DNA from: an uncultured Kiritimatiellota bacterium
GTDB lineage: Bacteria; Verrucomicrobiota; Kiritimatiellia; RFP12; DVOR01
Assembly (NCBI GenBank): GCA_944389945.1
Contig: CALXOF010000004.1
Coordinates: 117,734 to 181,733, forward strand
Direction of reading: 5' to 3'
Length of the DNA stretch: 64,000 nucleotides
Below, in pieces: positions 17,087 through 26,394 of the stretch. Position 1 is the first letter of the stretch; every line of letters begins with the position of its first letter. Both the position numbers and the translations under genes were made by a program. Under the pieces are notes generated by a model, which was given only the letters and a program-made list of their open reading frames with translations, was not told the DNA's origin and did no database searches.

Positions 17087-18448
17087 ATGCGTCTCGCCAT
17101 CTGCTATCCGCCCATCCCCTCGGACAAAGGCACGCCACTGCTCAGCCAAAACCGGCAGTTCCAGTGGTTCCACCGGCAGACGGCCATCTATCCCGTCGTT
17201 CCCGCCTCCGCCGCCACCCTCCTCCGCGCCCACGGCCACGACGTGCTCTGGCTTGACGGCATCGCCCGCGGCCTGACGCCCGAGGCCTTCTGGCACGAAC
17301 TCGAGGCCTGGGGGCCGGACGCGGTCTTCGTCGAGACCAAGACGCCCGTCGTGAAGTTTCACTGGGCCTGGGTCCGCGAACTCAAGCGCCGTCTGCCCCA
17401 CTGCAAGGCCCTCCTCGCCGGCGACCACGTCACCGCCCTCCCCGAGGAGACCCGCCGCAACGCCCCCGTCGACGCCGTCCTCACGGGCGGGGACTACGAC
17501 TTCGCCCTCCTCTCCTGGGCCGAGGGCCGCGACATCCCTGTCGACCTCGCCGCGCTTCCGCAGATCGACCGCACCCTCACCCGCTGGCGCGACTACGCCA
17601 CGCGCAACGGCAACTTCCTGCGCACCCCCGGCGCCTACCTCATGTCTGCCCGCGACTGCTGGTACGCCCGCTGTTCCTTCTGCTCCTGGGCCGCGCTCTA
17701 TCCCACCTGCCGCACCCGCCCCGTCGCGCACGTCCTCGACGAAATCGGCGGCCTCCTTGACCTCGGCGCCCGCGAAATCATGGACGACGCCGGCAGTCAG
17801 CCCGTCGGCGACTGGCTCCGCGCCTTCTGCGAGGGTCTCCTCTCGCACGGCTACGCCAAGCGCCTGCGCCTCGACTGCAACCAACGGTTCGGGGCCCTCT
17901 CCCTCGCGGACTACCGCCTCATGCGCCGCGCGGGTTACCGCATGGTCCTCTTCGGCGTCGAATCCGCCAACCAGGCCACCCTCGACCGCCTGAACAAGGG
18001 CCTCGTCGTCGAGCAGATTCGCCAAGGCGCCCGCGACGCCGCCCAGGCCGGCCTCCACGTCCACATCACCCTCATGCTCGGCTATCCCTGGGAAACCCTC
18101 GAGGACGCCCAGCGCACCGTCGCCCTCGGCCGCGACCTCCTCCGCCGCGGCCACGCCCACACCCTCCAGGCCACCTGGCTCGTCCCCTATCCCGGAACGC
18201 CCCTCTTCCGCGACCTCCAGGCCTCCGGCGGCCTCCTCACCGAGGATTGGGACGCCTACGATATGCGCGCGCCCGTCATGCGGTGTCCCCTCACCCACGC
18301 CCAAATCAACGCCTTGGTCTCCCAGGCCTACCGCGCCCACCTCCAGCCGCGGCCCCTCTTCCACGCCGCCGCACGCGCCCTGGCCCACCCCGGCCACCTC
18401 CTCAAATCCGCCTCCGCCCTCCTCTCCCACCTCCGCGACTTCCGCTGA
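17087..18448 (+). CDS. B12-binding-type radical SAM protein
   Basis: 453 aa. Residues 1-~150 look like a cobalamin-binding Rossmann domain (CYPPIPSDKG, VVPASAATLLRAHGHDV, LLAGDHVTALPEE), without the DxHxxG cobalt-ligand motif. The radical SAM core starts at SARDCWYARCSFCSW, with Cys spacing CX4CX2C rather than the standard CX3CX2C. MVLFGVESANQATLDRLNKG and HITLMLGYPWETLEDAQRTV are typical TIM-barrel strands of the family. The C-terminal ~70 residues are Ala/His/Arg-rich. Members methylate or rearrange lipids, cofactors or peptides; the substrate here is unknown. Confidence 0.8.
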   Translation: MRLAICYPPIPSDKGTPLLSQNRQFQWFHRQTAIYPVVPASAATLLRAHGHDVLWLDGIARGLTPEAFWHELEAWGPDAVFVETKTPVVKFHWAWVRELKRRLPHCKALLAGDHVTALPEETRRNAPVDAVLTGGDYDFALLSWAEGRDIPVDLAALPQIDRTLTRWRDYATRNGNFLRTPGAYLMSARDCWYARCSFCSWAALYPTCRTRPVAHVLDEIGGLLDLGAREIMDDAGSQPVGDWLRAFCEGLLSHGYAKRLRLDCNQRFGALSLADYRLMRRAGYRMVLFGVESANQATLDRLNKGLVVEQIRQGARDAAQAGLHVHITLMLGYPWETLEDAQRTVALGRDLLRRGHAHTLQATWLVPYPGTPLFRDLQASGGLLTEDWDAYDMRAPVMRCPLTHAQINALVSQAYRAHLQPRPLFHAAARALAHPGHLLKSASALLSHLRDFR

Positions 18449-18451
18449 CCC

Positions 18452-18595
18452 CTGAAGGAGCGTCCACCGGAGGATTATTGGTCTCGCCCCAGACCCTTAA
18501 GGGTTCGGGGCGAGACCCTATAAGGGTCCGAGGTCAACCACTATAAGGGTCGGAGGTCAACCACTATAGTGTCTCACAGCGGACCCTTTAGGGGT
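18452..18595. repeat. CTATAG array 3 between convergent genes
   Basis: Cores start at 18496 (CTTAAG), 18518 (CTATAA), 18541 (CTATAA), 18564 (CTATAG) and 18586 (CTTTAG): spacings 22, 23, 23, 22. A further CTGAAG at 18452 is exactly 2x22 bp earlier. The array fills the space between the stops of the radical SAM gene and the convergent flavoprotein gene. Confidence 0.9.
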
Positions 18596-18601
18596 GGACG
18601 T

Positions 18602-19135
18602 TCAGAGCTTCCTACCGAGGTCGCGGGCCTGGGCAAGATAGGGCGAGTCCTTGGCCTCGTTGGGATGAGTAAGACCCGCCGCGCGAAGGACAAAAGCCTC
18701 CTTCGGATTCTCCAGGCACGCCAGATAGCCACGAAAGTCCTCCAGCGTCCGGTCCATGCACGCGGGATCGTCATCCGCCGAGGTCATCACAAAGCCAAAG
18801 GTCTTGCCGACCATCTGCTCATAGTAGGGACTGGAGCGGTCGATCAACGTCTTCAGTTGCGCGCAGATGGAATAGAAGTAGACCGGCGTGCCCATCACGA
18901 TGACGTCCGCCGCCAGCATCTGCCGCTGAATGGCCTCCGCGTCGTCCTTGATGGGGCACGGCTTGCCCTGGAACGAGCACAGCCCGCAGCCCGTGCAATA
19001 CCCGATTTTCTTCTCCGCCACGCGGATCAGCGTCACCTCATGGCCCGCCTCGCGCGCGCCCTCGGCCACGGCCTCGCACAACGTCTGCGAGTTGCCTTTC
19101 CGCGGCGACCCGGACAGAATCAACACTTTCTTCAT
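18602..19135 (-). CDS. Iron-sulfur flavoprotein / NADPH-dependent FMN reductase family
   Basis: 177 aa flavodoxin fold. KKVLILSGSPRKGNSQTL is the FMN phosphate-binding loop. CTGCGLCSFQGKPC gives a compact CX2CX2CX6C cluster, a 4Fe-4S-type motif typical of Isf-like flavoproteins of anaerobes. ADVIVMGTPVYFYSICAQLKTLIDR is the conserved flavin-binding segment. Probably an electron-transfer or quinone/FMN reductase in the cytosol. Start ATG 19135 has AAAGG upstream. It is convergent with the radical SAM gene, with CTATAG array 3 between them. Confidence 0.88.
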   Translation of the reverse strand: MKKVLILSGSPRKGNSQTLCEAVAEGAREAGHEVTLIRVAEKKIGYCTGCGLCSFQGKPCPIKDDAEAIQRQMLAADVIVMGTPVYFYSICAQLKTLIDRSSPYYEQMVGKTFGFVMTSADDDPACMDRTLEDFRGYLACLENPKEAFVLRAAGLTHPNEAKDSPYLAQARDLGRKL

Positions 19136-19438
19136 GTCTAACCTTTCTCTTTCGGACAATGACTGCCTATAAGATACACCCTCGTCCCCACTCCAAGTCA
19201 ACCCATATCGGGACGGCTGTTTTCCACGAAGACACAAAGCAACGCAAGGGCCTGGGCACTTCACCGTTCGGCCCTGCGGGCCTCACTACCGTGCCCATCC
19301 CTTGCGTTTCTATGTTTTCCTGAAAAGCGCCCTCGCCCGTCGCGCGCTTGCCGCGCGTTCCGTTCTCCGTTTTCCGTTCTCCGTTTTCCAAAAAAATGGA
19401 GGCCGTGCCCCCCCTCTGGGGCACGGCCTCCAAGAAAT
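19136..19438. repeat. Hairpin element and heptamer repeats before the tRNAs
   Basis: 19218-19330 is the third copy of the AACGCAAGGG…CCCTTGCGTT hairpin element; its loop differs (CCCTGCGGGCC). It is followed by five GTTCTCC/GTTTTCC heptamers (19360-19390). 19402-19432 (GGAGGCCGTGCCCC … GGGGCACGGCCTCC) is a strong hairpin next to A6, likely the terminator of the minus-strand tRNA transcript. Confidence 0.7.
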
Positions 19439-19513
19439 TGGCTCCGAAGGCAGGATTCGAACCTGCGACCAAGTGATTAACAGTCACCTGCGCTACCACT
19501 GCGCCACTTCGGA
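19439..19513 (-). tRNA. tRNA-Asn (GTT)
   Basis: Minus-strand cloverleaf: acceptor TCCGAAG pairs with CTTCGGA, the anticodon loop CTGTTAA carries GTT, the T loop is TTCGAATC, and a CCA end is encoded (19441-19439). Confidence 0.95.
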
Positions 19514-19538
19514 CTGTGGTATGTTTTCCTCTCTCGCA

Positions 19539-19614
19539 TGGTAGCGGGTGAGGGGATCGAACCCCCGACACGCGGATTATGATTCCGCTGCTCTACCGAC
19601 TGAGCTAACCCGCC
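19539..19614 (-). tRNA. tRNA-Met (CAT), elongator type
   Basis: Minus-strand cloverleaf: acceptor GGCGGGT pairs with ACCCGCT (one G-U), anticodon stem GCGGA/TCCGC with loop ATCATAA gives anticodon CAT, T loop TTCGATC, encoded CCA. G1-U72 and the arm sequences fit elongator Met rather than initiator. It is 25 bp upstream of tRNA-Asn in transcription order. Confidence 0.9.
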
Positions 19615-19908
19615 ATGTCGGGAAAACGGCGTATATAGTAGCACACCCCCCGCCATCCATGCAAGCACTTTTTTTAACAAATCGTAAAAAAGTTCTCCGG
19701 CCTTCCACCCAACCCCACTCAATAGAGACCATAAAACATCTAAATAAAAGAAGAAATACCATACGCACTCGCGATTGCCCAAATCGATGTCTTTCCTGTG
19801 GCGTATGGGCCCTGTGTCAATCTGTGCCCACAACACTTTCGTTGAACACGATTCTGCTTGACGGGTGGCCACACTTATGGCAATGTAGTGGGAAAGACTG
19901 GAGCGCCT
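19615..19908. other. Intergenic region before the GH18 gene
   Basis: Relatively AT-rich (19660-19780), probably containing the divergent promoters of the tRNA pair and the GH18 gene. No repeat family from elsewhere in the window is seen here. Confidence 0.4.
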
Positions 19909-22794
19909 ATGCAGATACCTCGACTTGCCTTGACCGCCTTGTTTTCCCTCCTCGCCCTGCACGCCGGGGCCGTGACAATGGTGCGCGACCATGCGTGGTT
20001 GGTGCGCGGCGCGGGGGATGAGCCGATCCTCGGCTTCCGCAATGTACCCTGGGGCAAGTTCAATTCTCTCTCCGTCACCTTCACGCTGGAAAACTGTACG
20101 CCGGCGGACATCGAGGCCTTCCGCATCTACCGTCAGCCGCCCAACCATGATGGATGTACCCTCACCCACTGCGGCACGCCGACGGCGACTGGCGCGGAGA
20201 GCCTCCACTATATCTCCGGTACAAAAGATTTGGACCCCGACGGCGATGGTGTCTTCACCCTTACCTTCACGCAAAATCCCTCCGTGGACGGAGAAATCGT
20301 CAGCGGCGGTTCGCTTTGGGTGACCGTGGACGTCCGCGAGACCATCCCCATCGACGCCTCCATCACCGCCGTTCCGGCCAGCGACCTTGAGGTCGATGGC
20401 ATGAAGGTCTTGACCTTGGACGCCATAACCGAACCCGCCGGCCAGCCCACGCCAAACCGCGTCTACCCCTTCCGCCACCGCATCGCCGCCTACACCAAGG
20501 CCGACGTCACCGACATCTGGGAACGCGAGGCCGCCCTCCGTTTCCCCACCCTCACCGACCTCTACGTCATCGGGAACGGTAACGCCGCCTGCACCGTCAC
20601 CGCCGACCGCCTCGCCATCAACGACACCTTCCGCACCAACCTCCTTCGCTTCAAGGCACTGCGCGACCTTTATCACCCCGAGATGCGTATCGCCATCGTC
20701 ATCGCGGGCAGCCCCGAAAAGAGCGAGGCCGTCCGAAAAGCGATGAGCACCAACCGCACCGCCTTCGTCCAGAGCTGCGTCGATGCCATGAACGACCTCG
20801 GCGCGGACGGAATGGACGTCGACTTCGAATATTGCGTCACCGACCAACAGCACCGCGACTTCGCCGGCTTCATGGGCGCGCTGAAGGATGCCTTCATGGC
20901 CGAGGGCAAAGGCTGGGAGCTCTCCATGGCCGTAACGCCCAACTATCAGCGCCCCCGCAACGCCGCCCTGGCTACCATCGACTCCATCAACGTCATGGCC
21001 TATGACGGCCCCCTCAACTCCCCCTACTCCCGCATGAGCAGTTTCTTCCAGAACCTCCACAACATCGGCGTCCCAGACCGCCGCATCGTCATGGGCCAGG
21101 CCATCTATGGCGGCGGCGGGATCCAGCCCGGCTGGAACACCATCGTCGACCTGACGGACTACGCGGGTTACGACTGCGACATCGCCACCCGCAACGGCGA
21201 CCGCCATACCTTCACCGGCCCCACCACCTATCGCGGCAAGGTGCGCCAGTGCCTGGAGTGGGACATCGGCGGCATCATGAGCTGGGGCTACTACTCCGAT
21301 GTGGCGTGGAACCACCCGCAAAGCCTCGGCCGACACCAAGCCCAGGTCATCCGCCCCCGCACCGACTGGGACTGGCCCGAGCCGCCCTCGGTCGACGGCG
21401 TCCGCGAACTCTCCTCCGAGGGCCATTGGCACTGGTTCGCCGCTCACGCCAATGACGTTTCCCGCGCCCGCCTGACCGCCGACATCACCCTCACCCAAGA
21501 CCCCCGCCCCATCCCCACCTTCACCGGCACCCTCGAGGGCGGCGGCCACACCCTCACCCTCCCCGCCGCCACCTGGATCGTCTCCTACGACGACGCGGCC
21601 CTCTTCCAGTCCTTCTCCGGCACCGTCAAAGACCTGACCATCGACTTCGCCGGGCGCGTCATCTCCCGCCGCGACCGCAAATTCGATGCCGGCTCCGGCT
21701 CGGGCAACAACGTTTGGCTCTCCGCCTCCGGTGCGGGCAAACCCGGCGGTTGCGCGGCCCTCCTGGCCGCCACCCTCTCCGCCCCCGCCGTGCTCGACGG
21801 CGTCCGCCTCCGTCTCCGCGCGGGCTCCGAAATCCGCGGCCAGCACGAGGTCGGCGCCCTGGTCGGCAGCCTGTGGGCCGGCGAAGGCACACTTTCCATC
21901 TCCTATTGCGTCATCGATGCCGCCGGTCTCGTCCAGGCCTACGGCTCGAACTCCCTCGGGAAGGACGTCACCATGAACGGCAACGGCGACGTCGGCCTCC
22001 TCGTCGGCCAATGCAACTGGAATTCCACCGCCCACCTCACCCTCACCGACAACACCGTCGCCATCCGCCCCGGCGCGGCCATCCGCAGCCGCTTGGGCAC
22101 CCACCGCGCCGCCGGCGGGTGCATCGCCAATCTCGCCCTCGGCGTCTGCGACTCCCTCACCCTCTCCGGCCTCAACCTCTTCTGGTATGGCGGCACCGTC
22201 GAGGGCCCCGGCGGTTTCGCCACCCAGCCCTACGTCGGCAGCCGCAACCACGACTCCACCGCCGGCGCCCCCACCCTCGGCCCCCACGGCACCATCACCA
22301 TCCTGAACGGCACCACCTTCCCGGACTCCAACCTCTGGCTGAACGAAGGCGCCGCCCCTCAGCCCCTCGACCTGCCCGCAGGCCTCTCCGACAAACTCCC
22401 CGCGCCCGAACCCGGCGTCACCACGCTCCGCTTCGCCACGGAAGACGACGCCGACCGCGCCCGTTTCTTCGATGGCCTGGAGATCACCACCTCCGACATC
22501 AGCGAGGACGGCTCCACCCAGACCCTCACCACCGCCAAGACCGACTTCGATGTCTCCGCGATGGGCTTCGACGCCGACGGACTCTGGGTCGAGGCCGCCC
22601 TCTCCCGCGGCACCTTCAACGCCGCCACCTCCCTACAGGCCATCCCCGTCACCCTCGATGGGACTGCCGCCCGTGCCGCCGCCATCCGCACCCTCTCCGA
22701 GGAGACCCCCACGCCGAACGTCCGCCGCCTCCGCCTCGACCTCGCCCAAAGCGGCACCCACCTCTTCCGCCTTCGCCCCACCTTCGCCCCCTAA
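19909..22794 (+). CDS. Secreted GH18-family glycoside hydrolase with beta-helix C-terminus
   Basis: 961 aa from ATG 19909, whose signal peptide (MQIPRLALTALFSLLALHAG) decides the start over ATG 19858. Residues ~20-170 form a beta-sandwich. Residues ~185-470 are a GH18 TIM barrel: the catalytic DGMDVDFEY at ~300 matches the DxxDxDxE motif with the acid Glu, followed by LSMAVTPNYQ, INVMAYDG and IGGIMSWGYYSDV. GH18 members hydrolyse chitin or N-glycan cores (endo-beta-N-acetylglucosaminidase). The C-terminal ~430 residues are repetitive and Gly/Asn-rich (GEVGALVGS-like, GDVGLLVGQCNWNS), resembling a beta-helix or GLUG-like passenger. Probably a mucin/N-glycan or chitin degrader outside the cytoplasm. 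No sorting signal is seen. Confidence 0.82.
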   Translation: MQIPRLALTALFSLLALHAGAVTMVRDHAWLVRGAGDEPILGFRNVPWGKFNSLSVTFTLENCTPADIEAFRIYRQPPNHDGCTLTHCGTPTATGAESLHYISGTKDLDPDGDGVFTLTFTQNPSVDGEIVSGGSLWVTVDVRETIPIDASITAVPASDLEVDGMKVLTLDAITEPAGQPTPNRVYPFRHRIAAYTKADVTDIWEREAALRFPTLTDLYVIGNGNAACTVTADRLAINDTFRTNLLRFKALRDLYHPEMRIAIVIAGSPEKSEAVRKAMSTNRTAFVQSCVDAMNDLGADGMDVDFEYCVTDQQHRDFAGFMGALKDAFMAEGKGWELSMAVTPNYQRPRNAALATIDSINVMAYDGPLNSPYSRMSSFFQNLHNIGVPDRRIVMGQAIYGGGGIQPGWNTIVDLTDYAGYDCDIATRNGDRHTFTGPTTYRGKVRQCLEWDIGGIMSWGYYSDVAWNHPQSLGRHQAQVIRPRTDWDWPEPPSVDGVRELSSEGHWHWFAAHANDVSRARLTADITLTQDPRPIPTFTGTLEGGGHTLTLPAATWIVSYDDAALFQSFSGTVKDLTIDFAGRVISRRDRKFDAGSGSGNNVWLSASGAGKPGGCAALLAATLSAPAVLDGVRLRLRAGSEIRGQHEVGALVGSLWAGEGTLSISYCVIDAAGLVQAYGSNSLGKDVTMNGNGDVGLLVGQCNWNSTAHLTLTDNTVAIRPGAAIRSRLGTHRAAGGCIANLALGVCDSLTLSGLNLFWYGGTVEGPGGFATQPYVGSRNHDSTAGAPTLGPHGTITILNGTTFPDSNLWLNEGAAPQPLDLPAGLSDKLPAPEPGVTTLRFATEDDADRARFFDGLEITTSDISEDGSTQTLTTAKTDFDVSAMGFDADGLWVEAALSRGTFNAATSLQAIPVTLDGTAARAAAIRTLSEETPTPNVRRLRLDLAQSGTHLFRLRPTFAP

Positions 22795-23225
22795 TCCTCT
22801 GCCCGTCCAGGGGAAGTTTTACCGCAAAGACGGTCTTGCGTGGAAACCCGGCGGGCTCCATCGCTCCCGTTGGTCGCGCCGCCCTTGGGATTTCCACGCT
22901 ATCGCGCCCCTGAAGGGGCGCTCAAAGGGGAATTGGGAAGTTTAGAAGCTTGGATGCTTGGAAGTTTGGCTTTATTGGCGGGGCTTCGCCCCACACCCTG
23001 ACTTCTTATCTCACGGCGCGAAACGGAGGGCGGCGGGCGCGGTCAGCGGCGAAGCCGCAGAGCGACCGACGGAGCCCGAAGCGGTTCGCGCCTCCCTTTG
23101 CGTCTTCGCGGTCCCAATTTTCCCCGGACACTACTGCCACACCCTCGCCTGTCGCCCCGCAGGGGCGTTCCGTTCTCCGTTCTCTGTTCTCCGGGGCGGC
23201 GCAAGCCGCCCCATCAGCTTTATGG
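22795..23225. repeat. Intergenic repeat mosaic upstream of valS
   Basis: Contains a GGAAGTTTGGAAGCTTGG block (22935-22970), the copy of the 4233-4365 element (23010-23135) ending in the TTTTCCCCGGACACTACTG boundary motif, GTTCTCC heptamers, and the GGGGCGGCGCAAGCCGCCCC hairpin (23195-23214). Long stop-free frames cross it but no gene is credible. Confidence 0.7.
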
Positions 23226-23231
23226 TATACT
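23223..23231 (+). promoter_or_regulatory. Extended -10 promoter of valS
   Basis: TGGTATACT lies 27 bp upstream of ATG 23258, leaving a ~20-nt leader that contains AAAGGAC. This is the same -10 type as in rph, with a normal leader. Confidence 0.5.
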
Positions 23232-23257
23232 TTTGCGGTTTCCAAAGGACAGATGCG

Positions 23258-25930
23258 ATGGACAGACATTACGACCCGAAGGCAGTTGAGGCGAAATGGT
23301 ATCCTTGGTGGGAGCAGCATGGCTGCTTCCATGATGACCCCGCGCGGGGTGGGAAGCCCTATTCCGTGGTGATCCCGCCGCCGAACGTGACAGGCATCCT
23401 GCATATGGGCCACGCGCTGAACCAGACCATCCAGGACGTCCTGGTGCGGTGGCACCGGATGTGCGGCGACAACGTCTGCTGGGTGCCGGGCACGGACCAC
23501 GCGGGCATCGCCACGCAGAACGTGGTGGAGAAGGCCCTGCGCAAGGAGGGCAAGCGCCGTCAGGACCTCGGCCGCGAGGCCTTCATCGACCGCGTGTGGG
23601 AGTGGAAGAAGCAGTACGGCGGCACCATCGTCCACCAGCAACGCATGCTCGGCAACTCGACCGACTGGCAGCGCGAGCGCTTCACCATGGATGAAGGCCT
23701 CTCCGCCGCCGTGGCGAAGGTCTTCTGCGACCTCTATGACGAGGGGCTGATCTATCGCGGCAACTACATCGTGAACTGGTGTCCGCGTTGCGGCACGGCG
23801 CTCGCCGACGACGAGGTGGAGCACGAGCCGAACGACGGCAATCTGTGGTATGTGCGCTATCCCGTGGCAGGGAGCGAGGGCGAGTTCGTCACCGTCGCCA
23901 CCACCCGTCCCGAGACCCTCCCCGGCGACACGGCGGTGGCCGTGAACCCCTCGGACGAACGTTACGCCCACCTCAAGGGCAAGTCCGTCATCCTGCCGCT
24001 GGTGGGCAAGGAAATCCCCGTCGTCTTCGATGACTACGTGGAGAAGGAGTTCGGCACGGGCGTGGTGAAGATCACCCCCGCGCACGACGCCAACGACTTC
24101 GCCGTCGGCCAGCGCCACAACCTGCCGCAGGTGGACGTGATGAACGACGATGGCACGATGAACGCCCTCTCGGGTTACGAGGGGATGGACCGCTTTGAGT
24201 GCCGCAAGGCCATCGTGGCCGACCTGGAGAAGGGCGGCTTCCTCGTCAAGGTGGAGCCCTACCAGAATCAGGTGGGCCACTGCTACCGTTGCCACACGGT
24301 GGTGGACAGCCGTCTCTCCAAGCAGTGGTTCGTCCGCATGAAGCCCCTCGCCCAGCCCGCCATCGAGGCCGTGCGCAAGGGCGAGATCGTCATCCAGCCC
24401 AAGCGCTGGGAGAGCGTCTTCTTCAACTGGATGGAGAACATCCGCGACTGGTGTATCAGCCGCCAAATCTGGTGGGGCCACCGCATCCCCGTCTACACCT
24501 GCCGTGACTGCAAGCACGAGTGGGCCGCCCCCGCCAAGCCCACCGTCTGCCCCAAGTGCGGCGGCGCGGCCATCGACCAGGACCCCGACGTGTTGGACAC
24601 GTGGTTCTCCTCCTGGCTCTGGCCCTTCTCCACCTTCGGCTGGCCCAAGCAGACCCAGGACCTCGCCTTCTACTATCCCACCTGCGACCTCATCACCGGC
24701 GCCGACATCCTCTTCTTCTGGGTGGCGCGCATGATGATGGCCGGCTTCCACTTCATGGGCAAGGCCCCCTTCAAGAACGTCATCCTCCACGGCATCGTCC
24801 GCGACGCCCAGGGCCGCAAGATGTCCAAGTCCCTCGGCAACTCCCTGGACCCGCTCGAGATCATCGGCCAATACTCCGCCGATGCCCTCCGCTTCTCCCT
24901 CGCCCTCATCACCTCCATGGAGACCGACACCAAGGTGGACATGGGCAAGTTCGAGATCGGCCGCAACTTCGGCACCAAGCTCTGGAACGCCGCGCGCTTC
25001 CTCCAGATGAACGCCGAAAAGCTCCCCGGCTTCTCCTTCGCCGACCACGCCGGCGGCACCCTCGACCTCGACCCCGCCCTCCTGCGCGACGACGACCGCC
25101 ACCTGCTGCTCAAGGCCCACCACACCTGCGCCGACCTCAACGCCGCACTCGCCAAATACCGCATCCAGGACGGCGCCCTCGCCATCTACGACTTCGCCTG
25201 GACCGACTTCTGCGACTGGTACCTCGAGTACGCCAAGGCCGACCTCAACGCCCCCGATGAGGCCCGCCGCCGCCAGGTGCTCGCCATCCTCGCCGATGTC
25301 TACGGGCAGATCCTCCGTCTCCTCCACCCCTACATGCCCTTCGTCACCGAAGAGCTCTGGCACCAACTCGGCTACTGCGCCGAGGGCGAGACCATCATGC
25401 GCGCCCCCTATCCCACCGGTTACGCGCCCGACCGCCTCGCCGCCTGGGGCCTCACCGAAGACGTCCTCACCTACGTCGAGACCAAGCGCGACCTCATCAC
25501 CGGCATCCGCGCCCTCCGCGCCGAGGCCGGCCTCGCCCCCGCCCTCAACGTCCGCCTCCTCCTCCACCCCGCCACCGACGACCTCCGCGAACGCCTCTCC
25601 CGCGACGCCGACTCCATCAAGACCGCCGTCCGCGCCGAGGCCCTCGACTTCGTCGCCGCCGCCCCCGAGGCCCCCATGCCTTCCAAGCTCCTCAAGGCCG
25701 GCGTCGTCTACCTCCCCCTCGATGGACTCGTCGACACCAAGGCCGAGGCCGAGAAGCTCGACAAGGAGATCGCCAAGCTCCAAGGCTTCCTCAACGGCGT
25801 CAACGCCAAGCTCAACAACGAAGCCTTCGTCTCCAAGGCCCCCGCGCCCATCATCCAAAACCAGCGCGACCGCAAGGCCGAGCTCGAGGCCCAAATCGCC
25901 ACCCTCACCGCCCGCCGCGCCGCCCTCTAA
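23258..25930 (+). CDS. valS: Valyl-tRNA synthetase
   Basis: 890 aa class Ia synthetase that charges tRNA-Val. HIGH signature as LHMGHALNQT (~residue 47); CWVPGTDHAGIATQNVV; the CP1 editing domain with TTRPETLPGDTAVAVNP; a zinc-ribbon-like CRDCKHEW…CPKCGG segment; KMSKS as RKMSKSLGNSLDP (~521); and the C-terminal coiled coil (KLDKEIAKLQGFLNGVNAKLNNEAFVSKAP) diagnostic of ValRS. Start ATG 23258 has AAAGGAC upstream; the frame is open further upstream only through repeats. Confidence 0.97.
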   Translation: MDRHYDPKAVEAKWYPWWEQHGCFHDDPARGGKPYSVVIPPPNVTGILHMGHALNQTIQDVLVRWHRMCGDNVCWVPGTDHAGIATQNVVEKALRKEGKRRQDLGREAFIDRVWEWKKQYGGTIVHQQRMLGNSTDWQRERFTMDEGLSAAVAKVFCDLYDEGLIYRGNYIVNWCPRCGTALADDEVEHEPNDGNLWYVRYPVAGSEGEFVTVATTRPETLPGDTAVAVNPSDERYAHLKGKSVILPLVGKEIPVVFDDYVEKEFGTGVVKITPAHDANDFAVGQRHNLPQVDVMNDDGTMNALSGYEGMDRFECRKAIVADLEKGGFLVKVEPYQNQVGHCYRCHTVVDSRLSKQWFVRMKPLAQPAIEAVRKGEIVIQPKRWESVFFNWMENIRDWCISRQIWWGHRIPVYTCRDCKHEWAAPAKPTVCPKCGGAAIDQDPDVLDTWFSSWLWPFSTFGWPKQTQDLAFYYPTCDLITGADILFFWVARMMMAGFHFMGKAPFKNVILHGIVRDAQGRKMSKSLGNSLDPLEIIGQYSADALRFSLALITSMETDTKVDMGKFEIGRNFGTKLWNAARFLQMNAEKLPGFSFADHAGGTLDLDPALLRDDDRHLLLKAHHTCADLNAALAKYRIQDGALAIYDFAWTDFCDWYLEYAKADLNAPDEARRRQVLAILADVYGQILRLLHPYMPFVTEELWHQLGYCAEGETIMRAPYPTGYAPDRLAAWGLTEDVLTYVETKRDLITGIRALRAEAGLAPALNVRLLLHPATDDLRERLSRDADSIKTAVRAEALDFVAAAPEAPMPSKLLKAGVVYLPLDGLVDTKAEAEKLDKEIAKLQGFLNGVNAKLNNEAFVSKAPAPIIQNQRDRKAELEAQIATLTARRAAL

Positions 25931-25980
25931 GGCGGCCGGCCGGTGGCCGAGCGACACAAACACACGAAAGAGGTCCCCTC

Positions 25981-26394
25981 ATGAAGCGACTGCTCCTGCC
26001 CTGCCTCCTCGTAGCCCTCCTCTCCGGCTGCCGTTATTACACCATCGACAGCAACCCCCAAGGCCTCCGCGTCGTCATCAACGACATCGAGCACGGCGTG
26101 ACACCCATTGAATACTGCACTAGGGCCAATTTCTTCTATTTTACTGTAGAAGTCTACCCGCCAAACCAACGCCAGTGGGATGCCTACGAACAGGAGAAAC
26201 AGGTCATTGTCTCCACTTTTATAGATGGAAAACAACACAAGTTCATAAATCCTAGCGATGCCCCCTCCGGCACCATCCTCTTTGACTTCGTCACCAAGGA
26301 ATATCCCATCCCCACGACTCAAGAAGAACGTGAACGCGTCATCAATTTAATAGAGCGCGATGGCGATCATCTCCGCCACCTCCAATCCAAATAA
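25981..26394 (+). CDS. Small PEGA-like lipoprotein
   Basis: 137 aa with a type-II signal peptide and lipobox LLSGC (Cys ~17), so it is membrane-anchored via lipidation. After RYYTIDSNPQGLRVVINDIEHGVTP comes the 'S.P.G..V..ng...G.TP' pattern of PEGA domains, which often occur in surface lipoproteins. The downstream part is acidic and of no known family. Base composition falls about halfway through the gene. It begins 50 bp after valS. Confidence 0.75.
   Translation: MKRLLLPCLLVALLSGCRYYTIDSNPQGLRVVINDIEHGVTPIEYCTRANFFYFTVEVYPPNQRQWDAYEQEKQVIVSTFIDGKQHKFINPSDAPSGTILFDFVTKEYPIPTTQEERERVINLIERDGDHLRHLQSK

Noticed and set aside
22958..23257. N-terminal extension of ValRS
   Set aside because: The extra 100 codons are repeat DNA shared with 4233-4365; ATG 23258 has a promoter and ribosome-binding site.
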